A stretch of DNA of 6,064 nt from Chloroflexota bacterium (GTDB lineage: Bacteria; Chloroflexota; Dehalococcoidia; Dehalococcoidales; RBG-16-60-22), in assembly GCA_016875955.1 (NCBI GenBank), contig VGOH01000077.1, forward strand, positions 1 to 6,064, written 5' to 3'. The translations under genes and the position numbers were made by a program. A model generated the notes under the pieces. The model was not told the DNA's origin. It was given only the letters and a program-made list of their open reading frames with translations, and searched no databases. Shown piece by piece: positions 1-6,064 of this stretch (position 1 is its first letter; every line of letters begins with the position of its first letter).

Positions 1-1490
1 AGGCTCTCACGGTCCACTTCCGACAGTCCAAGCAGCCAGACGATACATGCGGATATACCCCCGAAAAGCAGGACAAGCAGTGCGCAGGTAGTCCAGCCGC
101 ACGCGTCGACGAAATTCCGCAATATTGCTGAAACAGCAACCGTGCCCAGCATGACAGCAAAGGGACGAGCAACTCTGTATGCGAATGCCTTGCCGAAGCG
201 GCTCGATTGACTGGAGAGGTACGCCTGAAAATACATCAGCTGTGCATATTGGGCTATGCACGCTCCTAATGCCATACCTGTCACTCCATATTTGCTGGAC
301 AAAAGCACCCCAGTTCCAAGCCCAAAGACGCAGCTGGTAATCGAAGCCAAAGAAAGTCGCCGAAGTTCAAGCATGCCGCCCATAACAAAGCTGTCAATCA
401 TGTAAAGGAGCTTTCCCAATGCAACGAACACCAGACACAGGTTCAGGGGATGGCCTCCAAAGAAGCCTTCTCCTACCCAAAGCGAGAGGAATGGCTTATT
501 GAGAATTACGACTACCGAACCGACCACTGCCAAGGCTGACAAGCACATCACCCACAGTTCAATCCGTATGATAGCCAGCCTTTCCCAAGCTCTCTGACCG
601 CAGAGCCCGTATACTCCGGGGGAGCAAGAAAAAAGAAACTTTCCCAGAGGCTCTGTCGCCATTCGCAGGGCTGCCTGTGTTGTGGCATAAATCGCTGCGG
701 AATCCGGTCCCAGGACTATACCCGCGATGAAGATATCCCCCCCGATCATGAGCATTTGGCCAAGAGCATGCAGAGTCGTCCATACTGTCAGGCCGGCGAA
801 CCGTTTAACCTCAGGCATTGACGGTCGAGAGACCCCGAACCATGTCAGGAATCGTTTAGCGACAAAAAAACGGATCGTCGATGAAAGAAGAAGGGCGGCG
901 AGAGAGGCTCCAGCAACACCAATGAGCCCGTAGCCTGCATAGATGGCACCTGCCATGAACATGCCGCCAGCAAGGACTGTCGCCGCCTGAAGCCCCATCG
1001 CCTTATATTCTATGTTTTGAGCGCGCAGTACGTTTGCCGGGATCGCCAAAACGCGGTCCATAGCCACTGAAAACAGGATAATCACTAGAGACCAGCGGAC
1101 TGTGACCATATGTGCCGATCCCACTCGTATGAATGAGGGAGCCCAGATCACCGCTCCAGCTGCCATCGCAAGGAAAATCGGAAAGGTCAGGCACCACAAC
1201 AGAAGTGCCGCCCCGATCTGCCTTCTTTTTTCATCAGTGTCGCTCAGATGCTGTCGCACTCCGAGGGTATACTTCAAGGTGCCCATGGGGCGCATATCGG
1301 AGAGTGAGAGGTATCCTACGGTCTGCTGAATGATCACCCACGCGCCGTAGAGCTCCCTTCCCAGCCCCCTCACAACAATCGGAACTACGACAAACCCCAC
1401 AAGGAAATGGGCGCCTGACTGCAGTATCTGGCTGGCGAAATTCAGTCCGGCCCGTGCCGTCAGGCTCCCATTTGGAGTTCCAGTTGTCAT
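1..1490 (-). CDS. Wzx-type polysaccharide flippase (oligosaccharide translocase), 3' end off window
   Basis: An uninterrupted minus-strand reading frame of 496 codons starts MTTGTPNGSLTARAGLNF and leaves the window at base 1 without a stop. It is a polytopic membrane protein with about a dozen hydrophobic segments, for example near residues 27-41, 94-117, 133-152, 166-185, 187-203, 246-260, 312-330, 350-370, 381-397, 402-420, 441-457 and 466-488. Short loops carry the family-like pattern DIFIAGIVLGPDSAAIYATT (residues 252-271) and LSLWVGEGFF (335-344). This layout fits the MATE/MVF-superfamily polysaccharide biosynthesis proteins, which flip undecaprenyl-PP-linked repeat units across the inner membrane. 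Usual length is about 420-500 residues, so little should be missing. The ATG at 1490 is chosen because GAAGG lies 8 bases upstream; in-frame ATGs at 1508 and 1505 are alternatives, and the one at 1508 overlaps the FkbM stop. The substrate cannot be told from sequence. Confidence 0.85.
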   Translation of the reverse strand, partial: MTTGTPNGSLTARAGLNFASQILQSGAHFLVGFVVVPIVVRGLGRELYGAWVIIQQTVGYLSLSDMRPMGTLKYTLGVRQHLSDTDEKRRQIGAALLLWCLTFPIFLAMAAGAVIWAPSFIRVGSAHMVTVRWSLVIILFSVAMDRVLAIPANVLRAQNIEYKAMGLQAATVLAGGMFMAGAIYAGYGLIGVAGASLAALLLSSTIRFFVAKRFLTWFGVSRPSMPEVKRFAGLTVWTTLHALGQMLMIGGDIFIAGIVLGPDSAAIYATTQAALRMATEPLGKFLFSCSPGVYGLCGQRAWERLAIIRIELWVMCLSALAVVGSVVVILNKPFLSLWVGEGFFGGHPLNLCLVFVALGKLLYMIDSFVMGGMLELRRLSLASITSCVFGLGTGVLLSSKYGVTGMALGACIAQYAQLMYFQAYLSSQSSRFGKAFAYRVARPFAVMLGTVAVSAILRNFVDACGWTTCALLVLLFGGISACIVWLLGLSEVDRES

Positions 1491-1498
1491 GTCGGGTA

Positions 1499-1503
1499 CC
1501 TTC
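1499..1503 (-). promoter_or_regulatory. Ribosome binding site of the flippase gene
   Basis: GAAGG on the minus strand is separated by 8 bases (TACCCGAC) from the ATG at 1490. It favours that start over the in-frame ATGs at 1508 and 1505, which have no well-spaced Shine-Dalgarno sequence of their own but could be used by translational coupling. Confidence 0.5.
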
Positions 1504-1504
1504 A

Positions 1505-2137
1505 TCATTTCCAATTCAGACTTACGTTCCGTATTCCCCTTGTGATCAGAAGCTCTCTTACTGCGTCGGTTTCCGCTTTTAACTGAGGGACCTTATGGTC
1601 GTGTGTTTCGACGAATACCTGGTCAACCACATAGATAATTCCGGTCTTGATCATCTTAGTCAATATCCTGCACTCAATACCCTCGACATCCATTTTCAAT
1701 ACCTTGACCCGCTGGTTTAGCTTCTCGATAAACTCACAAAGATCAATGACTTCCACTTCGACATATTTGTCAGGCAGGACGTTTCCCTTGAAACTCAGTA
1801 GGGATGACCCAGTTGACCAGTGCACTTCATCTTCATCAGAGTTCTCATGCAAATACAGCTTGTAAAAGCCGTTTGAGTCGCCAACGCCTTTGGATATGCA
1901 GTGAACATTTGGCAAGTTGGCAAATCTGCTCTGCAATACGCTAAATGCATAAGGATTTGGCTCGAAAGCATAAACTAGAGCACCTGAGCTGCATAAATGC
2001 CGAGTGACAGTTCCGACATTGGCGCCGCAGTCAATGGCAATATCACTCTTTTGCAATGTGGTAGAAAACAACTGCTGGCACGCTCTTTGTTTCGAAGTTT
2101 TGAAACGCATGAATCGCTTCAAGAGACTTTGAATCAT
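1505..2137 (-). CDS. FkbM-family SAM-dependent methyltransferase
   Basis: A 210-residue protein that most likely O-methylates a sugar or other intermediate of the polysaccharide pathway, using S-adenosylmethionine in the cytoplasm. Counted from the ATG at 2137, it has SAM-binding motif I IDCGANVG (residues 35-42), the acidic post-I motif YAFEPNP (56-62), and the FkbM hallmark LKMDVEGIE (147-155) followed by VFVETHDHK (174-182). The length suits a minimal FkbM domain. The ATG at 2137 is preceded by AAAGGGGA about 10 bases upstream. A GTG at 2170 would add 11 residues but has no good binding site, so it is less likely. The stop TGA (1507-1505) overlaps an ATG of the flippase frame (ATGA), suggesting coupled translation. 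Local GC in sampled lines is about 40-43%, clearly below the dehydratase and transposase, and hints at separate acquisition. The acceptor substrate is unknown. Confidence 0.87.
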   Translation of the reverse strand: MIQSLLKRFMRFKTSKQRACQQLFSTTLQKSDIAIDCGANVGTVTRHLCSSGALVYAFEPNPYAFSVLQSRFANLPNVHCISKGVGDSNGFYKLYLHENSDEDEVHWSTGSSLLSFKGNVLPDKYVEVEVIDLCEFIEKLNQRVKVLKMDVEGIECRILTKMIKTGIIYVVDQVFVETHDHKVPQLKAETDAVRELLITRGIRNVSLNWK

Positions 2138-2192
2138 GTCAATCGGTTCCCCTTTGATGAGTATAAGCACTCATGATAGTTGTACCTCAAGG

Positions 2193-2237
2193 GAGGCTGT
2201 CCCATCCATAGTTGAAAGTTGAAAAGGTATGGCGGTT
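2193..2237 (+). repeat. Left terminal inverted repeat of the IS256-type element
   Basis: It begins GAGGCTGTCCC and ends ATGGCGGTT, and pairs with the reverse complement of 3587-3628. The outer 11 bases match at 10 positions and the inner 9 bases match fully; the middle has substitutions and about 3 extra bases. It contains a tandem GTTGAAAGTTGAAA (2211-2224) that is degenerate in the right copy. Confidence 0.85.
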
Positions 2238-2242
2238 CATCC

Positions 2243-2264
2243 AGCCGATTCGGTAGAATCGGTT
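2243..2264 (+). promoter_or_regulatory. Hairpin in the IS leader upstream of the transposase
   Basis: CCGATTC (2245-2251), loop GGTA, GAATCGG (2256-2262) form a perfect 7-bp stem, extended in RNA by a G-U and an A-U pair to 9 bp. It lies inside the IS, 17 bases before the transposase ribosome binding site. No T-run follows on either strand, so it is not an ordinary terminator. By analogy with leader hairpins known in some IS elements, it may limit transposase expression from transcripts that enter from outside, but this role is inferred. Confidence 0.5.
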
Positions 2265-2281
2265 AGGGAAAGAACATCAAC

Positions 2282-2286
2282 GGAGG
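2282..2286 (+). promoter_or_regulatory. Ribosome binding site of the transposase
   Basis: GGAGG is separated by 7 bases (AACCGCC) from the ATG at 2294, a near-ideal Shine-Dalgarno that fixes the transposase start. Confidence 0.75.
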
Positions 2287-2293
2287 AACCGCC

Positions 2294-3571
2294 ATGAAGC
2301 CATCGTACCAGATTGTGGACCGGAAGGACAGTCAAGGTTTTGCCAGGTATTTGGCCAAGAATGGCCAACTGTTGCTGCCCTTGGTGGAGTTGATCGAGGC
2401 CTCCAGGATGGCCGTGGATGAACTCATCGACGTCCTGGGCCGGGCCAGCATTGAAGCGGTCTTGCAGTTGTCGGCCGCTGGGGTGGCCGGGGAGAGGCAC
2501 CAGGGCCGCAAGGGCGGCGCCGTCGGCTGGCACGGCTCCCAGGAGGGCAAGGTCTCTCTTTCTGACCGCAAGCTCAGGGTGAGGAAGCCCAGATTGCGGC
2601 GCAAGGGACCGGGGCCAGGGAAGGAAGTGGAAATCCCGGCCTACCTGGCCATGAATAACGGCCTGGGGTCTCGGCTCTTGGAAATCCTGATGCATAACGT
2701 CTCCACCCGCAACTACCGCCGGGTGATCCCGGAGATGGCCGAGAGCGTGGGGATCAGCAAATCCAGCGTCAGCCGCCAGTTTATCGAAGAGAGCGCCCAG
2801 GCCCTGGAGGGCCTGGCGGCCCGGCGCTTTGACCACCTGGAGTTGCTCATCATCTATCTGGACGGCCTGGTCTTTGGCGACCACCACGTCATCGTCGCGG
2901 TGGGGGTGGACGCCCAGGGCCGCAAACACGTCCTGGGTTTGGCGTCAGGGGCCAGCGAAAACGCCGCCTCCGCTACCTCCCTGCTGGAAGACCTGGTGGA
3001 GCGCGGGGTTGACCCCAGCCGCCGCTATCTCTTTGTCATCGACGGCTCCAAGGCGCTCAGGTCCGCCATCAACCGGGTATTTGGGGCCGGCAACCCGGTG
3101 CAGCGCTGCCGCCACCATAAGATCAAAAACGTCTGCAACCAGCTGCCGGAGGAACTCTCAGACCAGGTCAAAGCAGTCATGAAGGCGGCCTATCAACTGC
3201 CCTGGCAGGAGGGCGTGACCCGGCTCAAGAAACAGGCGGAATGGCTTGCGGCCCACTATCCCGGGGCTTCGGCCAGCCTGCGGGAGGGTCTGGAAGAAAC
3301 CTTCACCATCAACCGCCTGGAATTGCCGGCCACGCTGCGGCGCTGCCTGGGCACCACCAATATCATTGAAAGCCCCCATGCCGGGGTGCGCTTGAGGACC
3401 AATCGGGTCAGCCGCTGGCAGGATGGCCACATGGTGCTGCGCTGGGTGGCCGCCGCCTTTTTAGAGACCGAAAAGAACTTTCGCCGCCTCCTGGGATATC
3501 GGGACCTCTGGATGCTCAAGGCCAAACTGGAAAATGAGGTTGCCCTTGACTCCAAACCCAAGGCGGCCTAA
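2294..3571 (+). CDS. IS256-family (mutator-type) DDE transposase
   Basis: A 425-residue protein that catalyses cutting and joining of the element's own ends. The candidate catalytic triad is intact: D190 in IIYLDG, D250 in FVIDGSKAL and E359 in TTNIIES. The CxxH signature between the second Asp and the Glu, typical of IS256/MULE enzymes, is present as C272-R-H-H275. A predicted helix-turn-helix-like stretch lies near residues 140-165 (YRRVIPEMAE...GISKSSVSRQF), and the C-terminal region RLRTNRVSRWQDGHMVLRW is typical of the family. Length is normal (about 390-430 residues) with no frameshift, so the enzyme may be active. Local GC is high (about 67% in a sampled line), unlike the FkbM gene next to it. 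It is transcribed against the host genes, so it may be polar on the methyltransferase and flippase downstream of the dehydratase. Confidence 0.95.
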   Translation: MKPSYQIVDRKDSQGFARYLAKNGQLLLPLVELIEASRMAVDELIDVLGRASIEAVLQLSAAGVAGERHQGRKGGAVGWHGSQEGKVSLSDRKLRVRKPRLRRKGPGPGKEVEIPAYLAMNNGLGSRLLEILMHNVSTRNYRRVIPEMAESVGISKSSVSRQFIEESAQALEGLAARRFDHLELLIIYLDGLVFGDHHVIVAVGVDAQGRKHVLGLASGASENAASATSLLEDLVERGVDPSRRYLFVIDGSKALRSAINRVFGAGNPVQRCRHHKIKNVCNQLPEELSDQVKAVMKAAYQLPWQEGVTRLKKQAEWLAAHYPGASASLREGLEETFTINRLELPATLRRCLGTTNIIESPHAGVRLRTNRVSRWQDGHMVLRWVAAAFLETEKNFRRLLGYRDLWMLKAKLENEVALDSKPKAA

Positions 3572-3586
3572 TCTTTCTCAACCTTT

Positions 3587-3628
3587 AACCGCCATCCTCA
3601 AACTTCCAACTGAGTTTGGGACAGGCTC
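3587..3628 (-). repeat. Right terminal inverted repeat of the IS256-type element
   Basis: It starts AACCGCCAT just after the transposase stop and ends GGGACAGGCTC. Its reverse complement aligns with the left repeat over about 42 bases, with roughly 80% identity and a 3-base gap. It lies 27 bases from the stop codon of the dehydratase gene. Confidence 0.85.
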
Positions 3629-3655
3629 AAATAACTCCCGCTCCCGCACAGATTT

Positions 3656-5692
3656 CTATGGGAATTTCAGATGAGAAGGCACCAAGGGCGATACCTTGTC
3701 AGAAGCCGGATTCCTTGGATTCCTCAAGGCTGCATCGGGTGCCGCCTGTTCGCTTTTGCAGCATTCGGATTTCAGGATGTATTTGATTTGTTGCTGAGGG
3801 ATATATTCAGAAAGGATCTCTCTGAGTTTGCCTCTGATAGCAACGGCATCGTGAGTACCGGCAATATGATGAAGCTCTTCCACAGCCTTATCAAGCCATT
3901 GCGTAAACTCGCTCTGGGTCTTTTTGCCGTTCCAGTCGCCATTGGAGCGGATCACCAGGATTTTTTCATGCCTGGTAGCCACGATGTCTTCGCCCTGGGT
4001 GATGAGCTCCTCGTAAAGCTTTTCCCCCTCCCGCAGGCCGGTAAAGATGATGTCTACGTCTTTGCCCGGTTCCTTGCCGGAGAGGCGCACCAGCTCTTCG
4101 GCCATCTGGGCGATTTTGACCGGGGTGCCCATTTCCAGGATAAAAATTTCCCCGCCCTCGCCCAGCCCCCCGGCCTGCAAGATAAGCTGGGCCGCTTCGG
4201 GGATGGTCATGAAGTAGCGGGTAACTTCAGGATGGGTTACGGTGATGGGGCCGCCCTGCTCCAACTGCCGCCGGAACAGGGGCAGCACCGATCCCGAGGA
4301 GCCGATAACGTTGCCGAAGCGCACCGCCATGAAGCGGGTGCCGTTCCCGTGCAGCGACTGCACCAACAATTCGGTCAGGCGTTTGCTGGCCCCCATGACA
4401 TTGGTGGGCCGCACCGCCTTATCGGTGGACACCAGCACGAACCGCTCCACCCCGTATTTTATGGCCAGTTCCATCACCACCCGGCTGCCCACCACATTGT
4501 TAGTAATCGCCTCCCAGGGGTTTTGTTCCAACATGGGGACATGTTTGTAAGCCGCGGCGTGAAAAATGAGCTGCGGCTGGTAGAGGTTGAATAGGTGATC
4601 CATCAAGGGCCGGTTTTGCACCCGGCTGAGGATGCAGCTGTAACGGTGAAAGTTCAGTTCGTGCTGCAATTCCATCTGAATGGCATAGAGATTCGCCTCG
4701 CCAGCCTCCACCATAATAAGGTCCGACGGCTCGAAACGGATTATCTGGCGGCACAGCTCCGAGCCGATGGAGCCTCCGGCGCCGGTCACCAACACCCTTT
4801 TGCCCTGCAGATACCGGATGATCTCCGCGGTATCCAGGTTCACCGGCGGGCGCCGCAGTAAATCTTCATATTTCACATCGCGCAGATTCTTAATGCTCAC
4901 CTTGCCGTCGATGATGCCGCCGAGATCCGGCAGGGTGCGGTGGGGAACCCCGCAGCTCTTGCAGATCTCCAAGATGCGCCGCATCTGGGAGCCGGTGGCG
5001 GAGGGGATGGCGATGAGCACTTCATCGAGTTGTTCGCGGTCGATAACTTCCGGAAGCATCTCCACGCCGCCATAGACTCTCGCTCTGTGCAGGCTCCGGC
5101 CCCACTTGCTGCGGTCATCGTCCAGGAAACCCAGTAGGTGATAGTCGAGGCCGGGATTGTCCAGAATTTCCCGACCCATTTTTTCGCCGGCGTCGCCGGC
5201 TCCAATTATAAGAAGGGATTTTCCTTTTGGCCTACGGTTGCTGCGATTGGGGAGATAAGCGGGCTGGGGGCTGCTGAATTTCTTAGATGGTCTTGAGTAG
5301 ATGAAGCGAATGCCCAGACGCAGGCCACCGGTCAATATTAACGTCAGCAAGCCGTCCATCAGAAAAACCGATCGCGGTACGCCTTGAAAGCCATAAATAT
5401 GGGATGTAGCAATAAGGTAATAGAGCATAGAAATTAAGCTGGCCTGCCCCAGCCGCCACAAATCGTTTCTGCTGGTGTAGCGCCACATGCCCCGGTATAA
5501 CCCGAAGAGAAAAAAGATAACAACCTTGCCGGGCAAGAGAAACGGCAACAGCCTCAAAATCTGGGACTGGTAGAACGGCTCCAGGACAAAGTCAAATCTC
5601 AGCAGATAAGCGCCTATAAAGGCCACCATGAAAACGAGGAAGTCGGCTGCCAGGACGAGATAGAATCGTGTATTGTGGAATTGGGCCAGCAT
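3656..5692 (-). CDS. Membrane-bound nucleoside-diphosphate-sugar 4,6-dehydratase (PglF/WbpM/CapD type)
   Basis: A 678-residue protein, probably acting on UDP-GlcNAc (or a related UDP-HexNAc) to form a 4-keto-6-deoxy sugar that is later converted to rare sugars of the surface polymer. The N-terminus has about four membrane segments (roughly residues 10-31, 49-66, 83-100 and 107-128). A first Rossmann domain follows with GAGDAG (164-169), then a second, catalytic SDR domain with the NAD-binding GAGGSIG (304-310), HAAAYKHVP (378-386), STDKAVRPTN (422-431) and MGASK (433-437). Met at the usual Tyr position of YxxxK, together with Thr-Asp-Lys (423-425), is the mark of the 4,6-dehydratase branch, which argues against a simple epimerase. 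The usual domain end is near LSEYIPQQ (627-634); about 45 low-complexity-like residues follow. No strong ribosome binding site precedes the ATG at 5692. It probably follows the kinase in one operon. Confidence 0.93.
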   Translation of the reverse strand: MLAQFHNTRFYLVLAADFLVFMVAFIGAYLLRFDFVLEPFYQSQILRLLPFLLPGKVVIFFLFGLYRGMWRYTSRNDLWRLGQASLISMLYYLIATSHIYGFQGVPRSVFLMDGLLTLILTGGLRLGIRFIYSRPSKKFSSPQPAYLPNRSNRRPKGKSLLIIGAGDAGEKMGREILDNPGLDYHLLGFLDDDRSKWGRSLHRARVYGGVEMLPEVIDREQLDEVLIAIPSATGSQMRRILEICKSCGVPHRTLPDLGGIIDGKVSIKNLRDVKYEDLLRRPPVNLDTAEIIRYLQGKRVLVTGAGGSIGSELCRQIIRFEPSDLIMVEAGEANLYAIQMELQHELNFHRYSCILSRVQNRPLMDHLFNLYQPQLIFHAAAYKHVPMLEQNPWEAITNNVVGSRVVMELAIKYGVERFVLVSTDKAVRPTNVMGASKRLTELLVQSLHGNGTRFMAVRFGNVIGSSGSVLPLFRRQLEQGGPITVTHPEVTRYFMTIPEAAQLILQAGGLGEGGEIFILEMGTPVKIAQMAEELVRLSGKEPGKDVDIIFTGLREGEKLYEELITQGEDIVATRHEKILVIRSNGDWNGKKTQSEFTQWLDKAVEELHHIAGTHDAVAIRGKLREILSEYIPQQQIKYILKSECCKSEQAAPDAALRNPRNPASDKVSPLVPSHLKFP

Positions 5693-5813
5693 AGGTGCGC
5701 AAACCGCTGCGTGATGCAGATGTTATTTAGAAGATTTTTTATCGCTGAAACTGATGCGAAAAAGGGACTATCTACATTAGGTTGGGTTTAGAAATATTTA
5801 ACCTACACCTCCA
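5693..5813. other. AT-rich intergenic gap between kinase and dehydratase genes
   Basis: This 121-base stretch separates two co-directional minus-strand genes. It has AT-rich parts (for example ATAAAAAATCTTCTAAATAA on the minus strand) that could hold a promoter for the dehydratase, but I find no -35/-10 pair with proper spacing. A TAGGTT...AACCTA inverted repeat (5778-5805, 16-base loop) follows the kinase stop and is too weak to call a terminator. Confidence 0.35.
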
Positions 5814-6064
5814 TCAGCTGTTATCGGTGTGCTGATCACCATAGTATTTGGAATAATACTTATAATGATAATGGTAGTAATAGCCGCCATAAGGATGGCC
5901 GTAGTAGGTCAGCGCATTCAACACCGCGCCCAATACACGGGCCGGGGTTAAGAGCTGGTTTGCCAAGCGGCCGGCTCTCTTATGGGTGATATTATGCCTC
6001 GTAATCAGCAGAACTCCGTCAACCAGAGCGGAGACAAACCGGGCGTCCGCAAACCCCAGCACCG
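5814..6064 (-). CDS. C-terminal end of a bacterial tyrosine (BY) kinase / chain-length regulator, 5' end off window
   Basis: The last 82 full codons of a minus-strand gene that enters from the right edge. The first visible residues VLGFADARFVSALVDGVLLI correspond to the part of the CpsD/CapB/Wzc cytoplasmic kinase that follows the Walker B region (a P-V-L-x-x-x-D-A pattern, then a buried strand ending in DGVLLI). GAVLNALTYY follows, the usual strand before the tail. The tail has 12 tyrosines in 22 residues (5841-5906), including YYGHPYGGYYYHYHYKYY, the autophosphorylation cluster typical of BY kinases that control export and length of exopolysaccharide. The Walker A and B motifs and any Wzz-like membrane domain lie outside the window, so a separate cytoplasmic kinase cannot be told from a Wzc-like fusion. 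The place just upstream of the dehydratase agrees with an export-control role. Confidence 0.85.
   Translation of the reverse strand, partial: VLGFADARFVSALVDGVLLITRHNITHKRAGRLANQLLTPARVLGAVLNALTYYGHPYGGYYYHYHYKYYSKYYGDQHTDNS

Larger units (their letters stand above)
2193..3628 (+). mobile_element. IS256-family insertion sequence, apparently complete
   Basis: An element of about 1436 bp bounded by imperfect inverted repeats, starting GAGGCTGTCCC on the left and ending GGGACAGGCTC on the right, with one full-length transposase gene between them. Length, single open reading frame and repeat size fit the IS256 family. It is inserted against the direction of the host genes, between the dehydratase and the FkbM methyltransferase. 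The IS256 family usually makes 8-9 bp target duplications. Here the flanks (CCTCAAGG on the left, AAATAACT on the right) do not match, and shifting the ends by a few bases gives at best CTCAAGGG against CTCAAATA. The exact ends are therefore uncertain by a few bases. Confidence 0.88.

Noticed and set aside
7..1333. Several short open frames on both strands in the left part of the window
   Set aside because: All are other-frame shadows of the continuous flippase reading frame, which is open from 1490 to the window edge and gives a clear polytopic membrane protein.
2212..2259. Transposase promoter with TTGAAA in the left terminal repeat and TAGAAT in the hairpin
   Set aside because: The hexamers are about 29 bases or more apart, too far for a sigma-70 promoter, and no alternative -35 sits at 16-18 bases from TAGAAT.
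2237..2929. Long minus-strand open frame (230 codons) opposite the transposase
   Set aside because: It is the antisense of a GC-rich, well-supported DDE transposase. Its translation shows no family motif and no ribosome binding site, and it overlaps the IS end.
3671..4594. Plus-strand open frame of 307 codons opposite the dehydratase
   Set aside because: It lies antisense to the conserved catalytic domain. The translation is rich in His, Gly, Gln and Phe as expected from the complement of GC-rich codons, and has no recognisable motif.
5778..5805. Inverted repeat TAGGTT...AACCTA after the kinase stop as a terminator
   Set aside because: The stem has only 6 AT-rich pairs with a 16-base loop and no following T-run on the minus strand, so chance is a sufficient explanation.

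Overview
The window is a piece of a bacterial surface-polysaccharide (exopolysaccharide or O-antigen/capsule) locus. All four host genes are on the minus strand, and an apparently intact IS256-family insertion sequence sits among them in the opposite orientation. Read in the host direction (right to left), the order is: the C-terminal end of a bacterial tyrosine (BY) kinase with a tyrosine-rich tail (cut by the right edge); a membrane-anchored nucleoside-diphosphate-sugar 4,6-dehydratase of the PglF/WbpM/CapD type; the IS256-type element; an FkbM-family methyltransferase; and a Wzx-type polysaccharide flippase (cut by the left edge, 496 codons visible).

The organism looks Gram-negative, moderately GC-rich and mesophilic in style. 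The general appearance of the dehydratase, kinase tail and transposase would suit a deltaproteobacterium-like lineage (Desulfobacterota/Syntrophobacterales), but this is an impression from protein style. There is no rRNA or other marker gene to place it.

Layout: 1-1490 flippase; 1505-2137 FkbM methyltransferase, whose stop codon overlaps a possible flippase start (ATGA); 2193-3628 IS element, with imperfect terminal inverted repeats of about 42-45 bp, a leader hairpin and a 425-residue DDE transposase; 3656-5692 dehydratase; 5693-5813 an AT-rich gap with no confident signal; 5814 to the right edge, kinase. No gene-free stretch exceeds 300 bases. No tRNA, rRNA or CRISPR array was seen.

How the genes could work together: the BY kinase would control polymer export or chain length, the dehydratase would make a 4-keto-6-deoxy-UDP-sugar precursor, the FkbM enzyme would O-methylate a sugar or lipid-linked intermediate, and the flippase would move the undecaprenyl-linked repeat unit across the inner membrane. 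No glycosyltransferase or polymerase lies in the window. The IS separates the kinase/dehydratase pair from the methyltransferase/flippase pair. It has no matching target-site duplication, so the two halves may not have been neighbours before the IS arrived. I see a fairly ordinary polysaccharide locus disturbed by an IS and no convincing new system; the points worth checking are the IS junctions, the IS leader hairpin, the extended tail of the dehydratase and the lower GC of the FkbM gene.
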